This document shows positions 44,120 to 52,974 of a stretch of 64,000 nucleotides of DNA, piece by piece. The notes below the pieces were generated by a model. That model was not told where the DNA came from, ran no database searches, and saw only the letters and a program-made list of their open reading frames with translations. Source of the DNA: Panacagrimonas sp052389915 (lineage in GTDB: Bacteria; Pseudomonadota; Gammaproteobacteria; Nevskiales; Nevskiaceae); assembly GCA_052389915.1 (NCBI GenBank), contig JBQTHL010000014.1, forward strand, positions 248,001-312,000, read 5' to 3'. Both the position numbers and the translations under genes were made by a program. Numbering within the stretch: position 1 is the first letter of the stretch; each line of letters starts with the position of its first letter.

Positions 44120-45049
44120 CTATAGCTTCGAAAGGGTGGCCGACTCTTTCCATACCGCCACCCAGGCGCCGGCGATGCCGAGCGCCGCGCCTGCGATCAC
44201 CACCGACAAAGCGGTCTGCGTTGCCAGGCTGCCGATGTCGAACGCTCCGTCGTAGAGCGCCACCAGCGCGTTCACCGGTCCGGCCAGGGCCCATCGCGCC
44301 AGATGGACCGCGATCACCGCGATCGCCCCGCCGGACAGGCCGTACCAGAAGCCGCTGTAAAGGAACGGGCAGCGGATGAATCCGCCCGAAGCCCCGATCA
44401 ATTGCAGCACCCGGATCTCGTCGCGCCGCCCCTCGATCTCCAGCCGAATGGTATTGCCCAGCGCCAGTACGGCGGCCAATCCGAGCCCGATGGCGAGCAC
44501 CGAGGCCAGTCGCTGGGCCAGTCGCAGGGCGGCGGAAAGTCGTTCGATCCATTCCCTGTCCAGGCGCAATTGTTCGACCGCAGCCTGCTCGCGCAGCCGG
44601 TCGGCCAGGGCTTGCAAAGCGGAATCGTCGAGCTGCGCGGTCGGCATCACCGTGATCGAGGCGGGCAAGGGATTGCCGGGAAGCGCGTCGAGCACTGCGC
44701 CGAGTTCGGTGCGCTCGCGAAAGTCCGCAAGCGCCTGTTCGCGCGACAAATAGCGTGCTTCCGCAACGCCGGTTTCACGAGCCAGGCTTGCCGCCAGGCG
44801 GGCGCCTTCGTCCGGATCGATTTCGTCGCGCAGGAACAGGGTCATCGAGCGCGTCTGGTTGAGTCCGCCCGCCGCGACGCGCAGGTTCTCGACCAGCAGA
44901 TTGAGCCCGGTGGGCAGGGCCAGGGTCACGCCGATCACCAGAGCCGTCAGCAGGGTGCCGAAGGGATCGCGCCACTGGCGACCCAGCGCGCCGACGCATA
45001 CCCGTGCGTGCTCGGCGAAATAGCGGCCCATGGCGTCGAGTGGCTTCAT
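44120..45049 (-). CDS. ftsX: Cell division protein FtsX
   Basis: 309 aa. Four membrane segments: after residue 30 (FGTLLTALVIGVTLALPTGL) and three in the C-terminal half (LASVLAIGLGLAAVLALGNT, YGLSGGAIAVIAVHLA, TALSVVIAGAALGIAGAW). A periplasmic loop lies between segments 1 and 2. FtsX pairs with FtsE to activate wall amidase regulators at the septum. Start ATG overlaps the ftsE stop (ATGA). Confidence 0.95.
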   Translation of the reverse strand: MKPLDAMGRYFAEHARVCVGALGRQWRDPFGTLLTALVIGVTLALPTGLNLLVENLRVAAGGLNQTRSMTLFLRDEIDPDEGARLAASLARETGVAEARYLSREQALADFRERTELGAVLDALPGNPLPASITVMPTAQLDDSALQALADRLREQAAVEQLRLDREWIERLSAALRLAQRLASVLAIGLGLAAVLALGNTIRLEIEGRRDEIRVLQLIGASGGFIRCPFLYSGFWYGLSGGAIAVIAVHLARWALAGPVNALVALYDGAFDIGSLATQTALSVVIAGAALGIAGAWVAVWKESATLSKL

Positions 45050-45774
45050 CCGCGCCGCTGCGTCAGGCGCGAGGCAGAGTCGGGCCGGGCTGCGCTCGCG
45101 CGTCCGCCATTGAGGTGAATGAGACGATGCCCCAAGCCTTCGATCAGATCGATCGCGTGGCTGGCAATCATCAGGCTCACACCGGTTTCGTTGAAGCGTT
45201 CGAACAGCCGCATGATTTCCAGCGCCATGCGCGGATCGAGATTGCCGGTGGGTTCGTCGGCCAGAATCAGCGCCGGCCGCGCGACGATGGCGCGGGCGAT
45301 GCCGACTCTCTGCTGCTCGCCGCCGGAAAGCCTGCGCGGCAACTGGTGTTCGCGCTCCAGCAGGCCCACCGAGTCCAGCGCGGCGCGCACGCGGCGCGAG
45401 GCCTCGACGTGGGTCATGCCGCGGATCACCATCGGCAGCGCCACGTTGTCGAACACGCTGCGGTCGTGCAGCAACTGGAAGTCCTGGAAGATCAGGCCCA
45501 GTTCGCGGCGGTAGGCGGGCACTCTTCCCGGACGGACCTCCGCGAGGTTGCGGCCGTTCATCGACACGCGACCGCGCGTGGCCTGCATCTGCAGGGCGGC
45601 CAGCCGCAGCACGGTGGACTTGCCGGCGCCGCTGGGCCCGGTGAGAAACAGCATCTCGCCGCGGCGCAGATTGAAGCTCAGTTCGGACACCACGTCGACG
45701 CCACCGGAGTAGCGATAGCCGACATCCTTGAACTCCAGGATGTTTTCGCTCGTGGACAGGGCGGTTGCGCTCAC
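45046..45774 (-). CDS. ftsE: Cell division ATP-binding protein FtsE
   Basis: 242 aa from GTG 45774. ABC ATPase: Walker A TGPSGAGKSTVLRLA, signature RRLSGGEQQRVGIARAI, Walker B LILADEPTGNLD, H-loop ASHAI. Q-loop IFQDFQLL. No ATG is available near the family start (NILEFKDVGYRYSGG); GTG is the best candidate but uncertain. Membrane-associated partner of FtsX. ftsY and rpoH, frequent neighbours, are not present. The 146 bases upstream to the next gene hold no gene. Confidence 0.93.
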   Translation of the reverse strand: MSATALSTSENILEFKDVGYRYSGGVDVVSELSFNLRRGEMLFLTGPSGAGKSTVLRLAALQMQATRGRVSMNGRNLAEVRPGRVPAYRRELGLIFQDFQLLHDRSVFDNVALPMVIRGMTHVEASRRVRAALDSVGLLEREHQLPRRLSGGEQQRVGIARAIVARPALILADEPTGNLDPRMALEIMRLFERFNETGVSLMIASHAIDLIEGLGHRLIHLNGGRASAARPDSASRLTQRRG

Positions 45775-45920
45775 GCTGTGCTCGTGGCCTCGGTCCGGCC
45801 TTGAAGGTCGCTTGTCATGCGGGCCATCGATATTTTCAAGCCGGGAAAAAGCCGCAAGGGGATTACGGAATTTTGACTCAAACCGATGGGATTCGTACGA
45901 CTTGCCCAAACGCAAGTCTC

Positions 45921-46601
45921 TCAGGTGGGCGGCAGCAACTCGTTGACCCGGGCTACGCTGAAAAAATCTTCGAACGTCCGTCGCGGCTGACTCGTATCCG
46001 GATGACACATCGCGACGATCTGGCCGAGACCGAAGGCGCGCGCGGCTTGCAGCACCGGCAGGCTGTCGTCGGCAAACAGCGCGGCTTGCGGATCGAACGC
46101 GTGGCGCGCTTGCAACCGCTGCCAGTAACGCACGTCTTCCTTGGGCGCCTGCATGTCCCAGGACGAGACGATGTGCTCGAAGTAGTGCGCAATCCCGGTC
46201 TGCTCCAGCTTGGGTTTCCAGCTATCCGGGTGCGCATTGGTGACCAGCCACATCGGCCGGCCGCTGGCGCGCACGGCGTCGAGGAATTGCAGGCTGCCGT
46301 CGAGAACGGTCACGCGATGCTGAAATTCGCGATGCAGCGCAGCAACGTCGACTCCGGTAATGCGGCTCCAGTAATTCGTGTCGTACCAGGGCAGGGTGTG
46401 GGCCACGGCCATGAATTGCGGATCGAGTTCCGCGCGCGCGGCTTCCAGTGCAAGACCGCGCGCCTCCGCGTACCGCTGCGGCACGCATTCGCGCCAGATG
46501 AAGTTGTCGAACGCAAGGTCGAGCAGGGTGCCGTCCATGTCGAGCAGCACGTGGCGCACGCGCTGCCAATCCGGACGTTCGGCGGGTTTTGGAAATTTCA
46601 T
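45921..46601 (-). CDS. HAD-superfamily nucleotidase (GMP/IMP nucleotidase YrfG-like)
   Basis: 226 aa. HAD motif I is LLDMDGTLLDLAFDN; motif II is WLVTNAH, motif III APKEDVRYWQRL and motif IV ALFADDSLPVL. These and the HTLPWYDTNYW stretch match the YrfG subfamily, which dephosphorylates purine nucleotides. ATG 46601 chosen; the extended frame upstream overlaps cysQ. Divergent from cysQ across 52 bases, an arrangement also known in Pseudomonas. Confidence 0.88.
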   Translation of the reverse strand: MKFPKPAERPDWQRVRHVLLDMDGTLLDLAFDNFIWRECVPQRYAEARGLALEAARAELDPQFMAVAHTLPWYDTNYWSRITGVDVAALHREFQHRVTVLDGSLQFLDAVRASGRPMWLVTNAHPDSWKPKLEQTGIAHYFEHIVSSWDMQAPKEDVRYWQRLQARHAFDPQAALFADDSLPVLQAARAFGLGQIVAMCHPDTSQPRRTFEDFFSVARVNELLPPT

Positions 46602-46653
46602 CCGCCTATCATAGGCAACTGTCTCACTTTCTCCGATCGACCCTTCACGATCC

Positions 46654-47457
46654 ATGGCTCCCGCCGACCTTCTGCAACCGGTCCTCGACATTGCGCTCGA
46701 GGCCGGTCGCCGCATCATGACCGTCTACGAATCGGCCGACTTCGGTATCACGCAAAAGGACGATGCCTCGCCACTGACCCTGGCCGACTTGGCGGCGCAT
46801 CGGCACATCGTCGAGGCGCTGTCGCAGCTTTCGTCGCGATACCCGGTGCTTTCCGAAGAAGCTGCCGACATCGCCTACTCCACGCGCGCACGCTGGACGC
46901 GCTACTGGCTGGTGGACCCGCTGGACGGAACCAAGGAATTCATCAAGCGCAACGGCGATTTCACCGTGAACATCGCGCTGATCGACGACGGCTATCCGGT
47001 GCTCGGCGTGGTTCACGCGCCTGCGCTCGACCTGAGTTATCTGGCGGCGACAGGAGCCGGCGCGCTGCGCATCGGCGGCAACCGACGCGAAGCGATCCGC
47101 ACGCGCCCGGCCCCATCGGTGCCTTCTTTCGTGGTCAGCCGTTCGCACAAGGACGCGGCGCTGGAGGCGTTTCTTTCCGCCGCCCCGCCGCACGAAGCGG
47201 TGAGTCGTGGCTCCTCGCTCAAGTTCTGCCAGGTCGCGGAAGGCTCGGCCGATCTCTACCCACGCACCGGCCCGACCTCGGAGTGGGACACCGCCGCCGG
47301 CCAGTGCGTAGCCGAACAGGCCGGTGCGCAGGTGATCCGCCTGCCGGGTACGGCAAGGCTGCGCTACAACCAGAAGGAATCGCTGCTCAACCCGCAATTC
47401 GCCGTGATTGGCGACCCGGTGCGCGACTGGAGCGCGCTGCTCGATACCATCCGTTGA
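46654..47457 (+). CDS. cysQ: 3'(2'),5'-bisphosphate nucleotidase
   Basis: 267 aa. Inositol monophosphatase fold with metal motif WLVDPLDGTKEFIKRNGDFT, LSEEAAD upstream and EWDTAAGQCVAEQAGAQV downstream. It hydrolyses PAP formed in sulfate assimilation to AMP. Starts 52 bases from the divergent nucleotidase. A MITE-like element begins 20 bases past its stop. Confidence 0.95.
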   Translation: MAPADLLQPVLDIALEAGRRIMTVYESADFGITQKDDASPLTLADLAAHRHIVEALSQLSSRYPVLSEEAADIAYSTRARWTRYWLVDPLDGTKEFIKRNGDFTVNIALIDDGYPVLGVVHAPALDLSYLAATGAGALRIGGNRREAIRTRPAPSVPSFVVSRSHKDAALEAFLSAAPPHEAVSRGSSLKFCQVAEGSADLYPRTGPTSEWDTAAGQCVAEQAGAQVIRLPGTARLRYNQKESLLNPQFAVIGDPVRDWSALLDTIR

Positions 47458-47477
47458 CAAGGAATAGCCGTACGTCG

Positions 47478-47789
47478 AGGGTCTGTTGACCTATAAATGA
47501 TCGCCGCGTTCCCCCCGGATTTTTCGTGAGGCAAGGCGCGAGGAGAGAAGTTTGCAGATGCAAATGAACGACGAGCACCGCAGCATCGCGGAAAATCCGG
47601 GGGCAACCCTCCGGGGCGGGGCCGTTTTCGCGCATCGCTACGTCAGTCGCTCCTCATGTGCTTCAACACACTTGGTCGCTCCGTTCCTTGCGCTGCGCGA
47701 CGGTAGGTGCGGTGGAAGTGCCACAAGGGCACTCCCACTACGCCGGACGGACCCACGCCGCGACGACCATTTATAGGTCAACAGACCCT
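47478..47789. mobile_element. 312-bp MITE-like element with 31-bp terminal inverted repeats
   Basis: Ends at 47478-47508 and 47759-47789 are inverted repeats; the outer 22 bases are identical (AGGGTCTGTTGACCTATAAA onward) and the full 31 have two mismatches. Inside, 47512-47529 pairs with 47586-47603 (16 of 18), and GTGGAAGTGCC/GGCACTCCCAC forms another hairpin near 47711-47739. It carries no transposase, and short internal frames look spurious. No clear target-site duplication is visible. It fills the cysQ to acyltransferase gap and ends 27 bases before the latter's ATG. Confidence 0.75.
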
Positions 47790-47816
47790 AGTCCGGAACG
47801 ACAAAAAAATTCACGC

Positions 47817-48488
47817 ATGGAAGAAAGCAACAGCAAATTTCCGCTCAAGGCCAGGGTGCTGGGCTTCATCCTGTCGCTGGTGATGCGCCTGATCTTCTTC
47901 ACCAGCCGCAAGACCTTTACCAATGCCGCGGTGATGGAACGCCACCTGGACCAGGACCGGCCTTTCATCCTGGTGTCTTGGCACAACCGCAACATCATGG
48001 CCTGCTTCGGATACTTGGCGCACCAGCGACCCAACCGGCGTTTCATTCCGCTGGCCAGCGCCTCGCGCGACGGTTCGCTGGCCGCTGCTGCGATGCATTC
48101 GCTGGGCGTGGAATGCATCCGCGGCTCGTCCAGCCAGGGTGGCAGCAAGGCCCTGCGCCAGATGCTGCGCGCAGTGAAGGCCGGCAACGATCTGGGCATC
48201 ACGCCGGACGGCCCGCGCGGCCCAAAGTACAAGGTTCAGCCGGGGGTCGTCACCACGGCGCGCATGACCGGCATCCCGCTCATCCCCATGGCCTACCAGG
48301 CGCGACGCAAGAAAATCCTGCAATCCTGGGACGCCATGATCGTGCCCTACCCGTTCAACGAGCTGCACTACGCGTACGGCGAACCCATCCACGTGGCCAA
48401 GGATGCCGACGAGGCGGAGATGGAGCGCTGCCGCGTCCGGGTGGAGCAGGAAATGATGCGGCTCGTGGCCCTGGTCGATTCCATGTAG
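47817..48488 (+). CDS. Lysophospholipid acyltransferase-like protein (DUF374)
   Basis: 223 aa. An N-terminal membrane-proximal segment (LGFILSLVMRLIFF) precedes the acyltransferase core: SWHNRNIMACF, RRFIPLASASRDGSLAAAAM, RGSSSQGGSKALRQM, ITPDGPRGPKYKVQPGVV. This is the DUF374 branch of the LPLAT superfamily; it probably acylates a lipid at the inner membrane. The ATG has no good ribosome binding site, perhaps because the MITE-like element lies 27 bases upstream. Confidence 0.88.
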   Translation: MEESNSKFPLKARVLGFILSLVMRLIFFTSRKTFTNAAVMERHLDQDRPFILVSWHNRNIMACFGYLAHQRPNRRFIPLASASRDGSLAAAAMHSLGVECIRGSSSQGGSKALRQMLRAVKAGNDLGITPDGPRGPKYKVQPGVVTTARMTGIPLIPMAYQARRKKILQSWDAMIVPYPFNELHYAYGEPIHVAKDADEAEMERCRVRVEQEMMRLVALVDSM

Positions 48489-48587
48489 AGGGGGCCGTCG
48501 CCGCGCAATGCCAAAGCCAGGTGCAGTCATGCTAGCGTTTGCGATTGACAAGGCCCCGGTGGGGCCGGATGAGAGAGCGGATTGAGC

Positions 48588-49499
48588 ATGCGGGACGATT
48601 TTGAAGCGACATTCGACGAGCAGTTGCTCGCGATCCAGGCCGAGCCTTCGGACGCGGCCGTGAACGTCGAGCGGCTGCCGGTGGCCCTAGGCGTGGTGCC
48701 GAGTGTCGAGCCGTTCTGCTTCCCCTACCCCAACCCGAACGACTGCGGCGAAGACCCGGCCTCGATCCTGCGAGCACAGAACTGGGACGACGATTCGCGC
48801 GTGCGCGCCAGCGCGATGATGGTCGATTACTGCGACACCTCCGCGACCCGTGACGCGATGCTGACCGGCGTGGACGACGAGGCGCAGGCCGGAATCGCGC
48901 GCATTCTCGGAGTTCTGATCTGCGCCGAGGAATCGGCCATCAACATCTTCCATCACGAGACCGCGCGACTCGACGCCGAGCGCGCGGTGTCCGAGCAGAT
49001 CGCGCTGCGCGAGATCGAATCCGAGGAGCGCGTGCACAACTGGTTGATCCAGCAGGCGCGCGCCTATTTCCCGCAGCCGGATGACCTGAGTGCCGTGCGC
49101 CGTCGCACACGCCGCCTGTTCATGCGCGTGGCCAGCCGCGATCTGGCGACGCATTTCGCGCGCATCACCGGGCTGGATTCGGGCGTGTGCATTTCGCTGA
49201 GCGCGATTCTGGGTTCGGCCAAGGTCAAGCGCATGCGGGGCTTTCCACGGCTGCTCAAACACATCCGCCACGACGAGGCCAACCACGTGCGCAAGTCACG
49301 CGACCACGCAGTGGACCTGGGCTTCGACACGCGCAATTTCCACGACTGCTACGACCTCACGCGCACCGGCATGGTCGAGATGCTCACGCCCATCGCCTCC
49401 TCGTTCGAAGCGCTGGAAGTGGACCCGGACCGGCTGTTTCAGCGCCTGCTGCGGTTTCAGGGGCAGAAGGATGGCGAGGGGCGGGATATCATCGACTGA
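48588..49499 (+). CDS. Ferritin-like di-iron protein of unknown function
   Basis: 303 aa, soluble and mostly helical. Metal-ligand spacing of a carboxylate-bridged di-iron site is visible: E114/E115 (CAEESAINIFHHE), E147-x2-H150 (SEERVH), and E230-x2-H233 (RHDEANH). The helix expected to give the fourth Glu (residues about 190-210) has only D197. It has weak resemblance to AurF-like N-oxygenases and other ferritin-like oxidases; I cannot assign a reaction. ATG 48588 was taken; TTG two codons earlier is also open. It converges on mtnC, 16 bases away, and stands alone. Confidence 0.75.
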   Translation: MRDDFEATFDEQLLAIQAEPSDAAVNVERLPVALGVVPSVEPFCFPYPNPNDCGEDPASILRAQNWDDDSRVRASAMMVDYCDTSATRDAMLTGVDDEAQAGIARILGVLICAEESAINIFHHETARLDAERAVSEQIALREIESEERVHNWLIQQARAYFPQPDDLSAVRRRTRRLFMRVASRDLATHFARITGLDSGVCISLSAILGSAKVKRMRGFPRLLKHIRHDEANHVRKSRDHAVDLGFDTRNFHDCYDLTRTGMVEMLTPIASSFEALEVDPDRLFQRLLRFQGQKDGEGRDIID

Positions 49500-49515
49500 G
49501 CCGGCTGCGCTGCAG

Positions 49516-50193
49516 CTAGGCCAGGACTTGCGAGAAATCCCGGGCCTGCGCGTGAGCAGCAAAGGGCTTGGCCTTGTCGTCGCGAATCAGTTGCAGGGTT
49601 TGCAAGCCGGCGTCGCGCGCCGCGTCGAGTTCCTCACCGACATCCGAGAGAAACAGTACGTCGGCACCGGGCAGGCCGATTTGCTTGAGTATCGCGCGAT
49701 ACGAAGCTTCCTCGCGCTTGGCGCCGACCTTGGTATCGAAGTAGCCGGAGAACAGCGACGTTAGATCGCCATCCTCCGTGTGACCGAAGATGAGTTTCTG
49801 TGCTTCGACCGAACCCGACGAATACACGTAAAGCTTTAGGTCCTGGGCATGCCAGCGGCGCAGGGCCGCAGGCGTGTCGGCATAGACGTGGCCCTTGAGT
49901 TCACCCGCGGCATAGCCCTCGCGCCAGATCATGCCCTGCAAGGTCTTGAGCGGCGTGAGCTTGCGGTCCTCTGCGATCCACTGTTCGAGCACATCGGCGG
50001 CGCCGTCCAGCGACAGTTCGGCGTGCACGATGGCTTCCACGTCGTCGATCAGGTGCTGCACTTCGGTGTCACCGGCGTGCGCGCGCAAGTAGCCGCGCAG
50101 GCGCTGTTTCGCGTAAGGAAACAGCGTCTGATGCACGAAGTCGATCGAGGACGTCGTGCCCTCGATGTCCGTCACAACGGCACGGATCGCCAA
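49516..50193 (-). CDS. mtnC: Enolase-phosphatase E1
   Basis: 225 aa. HAD-type enzyme of methionine salvage: motif I TDIEGTTSSIDFVHQTLFPY is diagnostic. YVYSSGSVEAQKLIFGH and FLSDVGEELDAARDAG follow. It carries out enolisation and dephosphorylation of the diketo-phosphopentane. Start is one base after the mtnD stop; last gene of mtnB-D-C. Confidence 0.96.
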   Translation of the reverse strand: MAIRAVVTDIEGTTSSIDFVHQTLFPYAKQRLRGYLRAHAGDTEVQHLIDDVEAIVHAELSLDGAADVLEQWIAEDRKLTPLKTLQGMIWREGYAAGELKGHVYADTPAALRRWHAQDLKLYVYSSGSVEAQKLIFGHTEDGDLTSLFSGYFDTKVGAKREEASYRAILKQIGLPGADVLFLSDVGEELDAARDAGLQTLQLIRDDKAKPFAAHAQARDFSQVLA

Positions 50194-50194
50194 A

Positions 50195-50767
50195 TCAGGC
50201 CGCCTGCGCCAGCGCGTAGTGCGGCGGCTCCAGCTTGGGGAAGCGATCGGCGATCTTGTCGTCGGTGAAGTTGGCCACCCAGCCTTCCGGCGTGGTGAAC
50301 AATCGGATTGCCTTGAGGCGCGGCATAGGCCCCAAATCGAACCAGTGCGTGGTGTTGGCCGGCAGATTCAGCAGATCGCCGCGCTCGCACAAGGTGGCGA
50401 AAACCTTGCCGTTCTTGCGAATGTTGAACAGGCCCTCGCCCTCGACGAAGAAGCGCGTCTCGAAGTCGTCGTGGGTGTGCTCGCTCAGGAATTTCTGCCG
50501 CATCATTTCCTTCTGCGGGTGATTCGCCGTGAGGCTGATGACGTCCACCGACTGGAATCCGAATTTCTTCATGAGTCGGTCGATGGACTCGCGATAGGCC
50601 TCGATCACCTCGTCCTGCGAGGCCTGTGCGTCGAGTTGCTTGGTCGCTTCCCAGCGTTCGAAGTCCACGCCGATCTCGGCCAGTGCGTCGTGAATATCGT
50701 CAAAACGCGTCAACACCTTCATCGCCCGCTCGGGACGGGCTTCATCGTAAATGCGGAGTTCGCTCAT
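50195..50767 (-). CDS. mtnD: Acireductone dioxygenase
   Basis: 190 aa cupin. Metal ligands lie in EHTHDDFETRFFVEG and in ANTTHWFDLG. It makes the keto acid precursor of methionine (or CO off-pathway, depending on metal). AAGGAG sits 9 bases before the ATG. Between it and mtnB is a 30-bp tandem duplication. mtnA is not in the window. Confidence 0.96.
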   Translation of the reverse strand: MSELRIYDEARPERAMKVLTRFDDIHDALAEIGVDFERWEATKQLDAQASQDEVIEAYRESIDRLMKKFGFQSVDVISLTANHPQKEMMRQKFLSEHTHDDFETRFFVEGEGLFNIRKNGKVFATLCERGDLLNLPANTTHWFDLGPMPRLKAIRLFTTPEGWVANFTDDKIADRFPKLEPPHYALAQAA

Positions 50768-50786
50768 CTTGTTTTCTCCTTCTCTT

Positions 50787-50846
50787 CAACGCGAGTGCAA
50801 CCCGCACTCGAAGCATCAACGCGAGTGCAGTTCGCACTCGAAAAGG
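50787..50846. repeat. Tandem 30-bp repeat between mtnB and mtnD
   Basis: Copies at 50787-50816 and 50817-50846, each starting CAACGCGAGTGCA and containing a CGAGTGC/GCACTCG stem of 7 bp. The second copy encodes the last MtnB residues (ECELHSR); the first is non-coding after the stop. So the 3' end of mtnB has been duplicated in tandem, doubling a hairpin in the mRNA. Confidence 0.75.
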
Positions 50847-51409
50847 AATTCCAGCGCCTCTACCCTGTGCCGCGCCTGCGCCACGTTGGCACCCCAGGCG
50901 TACAGACCATGCCCTGCAATGAGATACGCGGGAACCCCCGGGTGTCGTTTCATCCAGTCGTCCACCCTGGCGCTGAGCCGGGCGATGTCCTGGTCGTTAT
51001 CGAACACGGGCACTTCGACCGTCGCATCGTGAGTTTGTATCCCGGGCAGGAGTTTCAATAGCTCGTAACCCGACAAACGGATGCTGGCACGCGTGCGTGA
51101 CAGCACGGTGTTGGCGATCGAGTGGGTGTGCAGCACGCTGCCGATGCCCGCATCGAAGCGATAAAGCTGGCAATGCAGCAGGGTTTCGTACGAAGGCTTG
51201 TGCGAGGGATCGGTCGGCCGGCCTTCGAGATCGGCGACCAGGAAGGCCTTGTCGCTCAGCTCGCCCTTGTGCCAGCCGGACGCGGTGACGAGCATCGAGT
51301 CCGCAGACAGGCGCGCCGAGAAATTCCCGCCCGTGGCCGGCACCCAGCCGCGCCGGTGAAACAGCTCACCGGCGGCGATCAGTTCTCGGAGGTAGGCGGT
51401 CTGGCTCAT
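50816..51409 (-). CDS. mtnB: Methylthioribulose-1-phosphate dehydratase
   Basis: 197 aa class II aldolase-like enzyme. Start MSQTAYLRELIAAGELFHRR. GGNFSARLSADSMLVTASG, PSYETLLHCQLYR and VLHTHSIANTVLSR (zinc His pair) are family features, with IAGHGLYAWGANVAQARHRV near the end. First gene of the methionine-salvage operon. The C-terminus falls inside a tandem duplication. The frame continues upstream, with less likely starts at 51424 and 51448. Confidence 0.93.
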   Translation of the reverse strand: MSQTAYLRELIAAGELFHRRGWVPATGGNFSARLSADSMLVTASGWHKGELSDKAFLVADLEGRPTDPSHKPSYETLLHCQLYRFDAGIGSVLHTHSIANTVLSRTRASIRLSGYELLKLLPGIQTHDATVEVPVFDNDQDIARLSARVDDWMKRHPGVPAYLIAGHGLYAWGANVAQARHRVEALEFLFECELHSR

Positions 51410-51500
51410 AAGCGGCCGCACCATAAGCCAAGCACTTCGGGCTGGCAACGAATGCTTCAGTCTGTTTTCAGGCCTTCAGGCACGGAGAACCAACTAGACG

Positions 51501-52961
51501 TCACACGAGGAAGATCGAGGCCAGACTGAGGAAAATCAGGAAGCCCATGCTGTCGGTGGTCGCGGTGAGAACGATGCTCGAACCCATCACCGGGTCGCGG
51601 CCGAAGCGATGCAGGATGGCGGGCGCGCAAACGCCGACGAAAGCCGCCACCACCAGGTTGAGCAGCAAGGCTGATGCGATGACCGCGGCCAGCTTGATAT
51701 CCCCATAAATCACCCACGTGGCCGCACCCAGCACCAGGCCCCACAGCGTGCCGTTGAGCACGCCGATGAACAGCTCGCGCGCAAGGATCCGGCGCAATTG
51801 CGCCGGCCCGAGCTGGTGGAGCGCCAAGCCGCGAATCACCAGCGCCACCGCCTGATTGCCCGCATTGCCGCCGATGCTGGCCACGATCGGCATCAGCGCG
51901 GCCAGAGCCACCAGCGCGCCGATCACATCCTCGAACGCGCCGATGACGCGCGAGGCCATGAACGCGGTGCACAGATTGATGGCCAGCCAGGGCCAGCGCC
52001 GCCGCGCGGCGTGTCGGATGGGCGCGAACAGATCCTCGTCTTCTTCGGACAGACCGACCTTGCGCAAGCCCTCGGTCTGGGCGCGCTCGTTGATCTCGTC
52101 CACCACCGCATCGACCGTGATGCGGCCGACCACCTGGTCGTGCAGATTCACCACCGGCGCCGACACCAGGTCGTATTTCTCGAATGCCGTCACCGCCTCC
52201 TGCATCCGGTCGTCGGTGTAGAAGTACACCGGTTCACGCGACATTTCCTCGGCGACCGTGGCCTCGGGCTCACCCAGCAGCAGACGCGACAGCGGCAGGA
52301 ATCCACGCAGATGATTGGCGCGATCCACCACGATCACTTCGTTGGTGTGCGCCGGTAAAGTCTTGCGCCGGCGTAGCAGGCGTTGCACGGCTTCCAGGGA
52401 CGCGTCCTCGCGCACGGATACGAAATCCAGGTCCATCGCCGATCCGACCGAGTCGGCGGGAAAGGACAACACCGAGCGCACTTCGGCCTGATCGGCCTGG
52501 TCGAGCTGCTCCAGCACCTGCTGGCGCGCATCAATCGGCAGGCTGGCCACCAGCTCAGCGATGTCCTCGGGGTCCAGCGGCCGCACCACGGCGGCGATCT
52601 CGTCCACTGGCATGGACAGCACCAGCGCCCGTCGCACCGATTCGGAAGTCTCCAGCAGCACCGCACCGCGCCGTTCCGCCTGCACCAGCGACCAGGCCAG
52701 ATCGCGCGCCTCCGGCATCAGGTTTTCCAGCACGAAGGCGATGTCGGCCGGATGGAAATGAGCCAGACGCTGCTCCAGTGCGGCTTGGTGCTGGCGTGCA
52801 ACCAATTGCGCAACCACATCCTGCTTACCGAGCTGCGCGAAATTTTCGCTGCGATTGACCAGTTCGCGCTCGACCGCCTGGCGCGACAACAGCTCGATAA
52901 CCAGAGCGCGGGCCTGCTCCAGGTGCCGGTGATGCGTGCTTTGGGTGTGGAGGTCGCTCAT
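51501..52961 (-). CDS. mgtE: Magnesium transporter MgtE
   Basis: 486 aa. The N-terminal superhelical MgtE_N domain (HFHPADIAFVLENLMPEARD) is followed by two CBS domains (residues about 145-270) and five membrane segments in the C-terminal third, including the pore signature MPIVASIGGNAGNQAVALVI. ATG 52961 (MSDLHTQSTHHRHLEQ) chosen; a 37-codon extension crosses a terminator. Mg2+ channel gated by cytosolic Mg2+. No M-box riboswitch is visible upstream. Confidence 0.95.
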   Translation of the reverse strand: MSDLHTQSTHHRHLEQARALVIELLSRQAVERELVNRSENFAQLGKQDVVAQLVARQHQAALEQRLAHFHPADIAFVLENLMPEARDLAWSLVQAERRGAVLLETSESVRRALVLSMPVDEIAAVVRPLDPEDIAELVASLPIDARQQVLEQLDQADQAEVRSVLSFPADSVGSAMDLDFVSVREDASLEAVQRLLRRRKTLPAHTNEVIVVDRANHLRGFLPLSRLLLGEPEATVAEEMSREPVYFYTDDRMQEAVTAFEKYDLVSAPVVNLHDQVVGRITVDAVVDEINERAQTEGLRKVGLSEEDEDLFAPIRHAARRRWPWLAINLCTAFMASRVIGAFEDVIGALVALAALMPIVASIGGNAGNQAVALVIRGLALHQLGPAQLRRILARELFIGVLNGTLWGLVLGAATWVIYGDIKLAAVIASALLLNLVVAAFVGVCAPAILHRFGRDPVMGSSIVLTATTDSMGFLIFLSLASIFLV

Positions 52962-52974
52962 CAGAGATGATGGT

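Noticed and set aside
47552..47776. A 74-codon frame inside the MITE-like element.
   Set aside because: It falls within an inverted-repeat element, has no recognisable motif and no ribosome binding site.
51410..51500. A SAM-type riboswitch before mtnB.
   Set aside because: The 91 bases upstream of mtnB are too short and lack the conserved stems.
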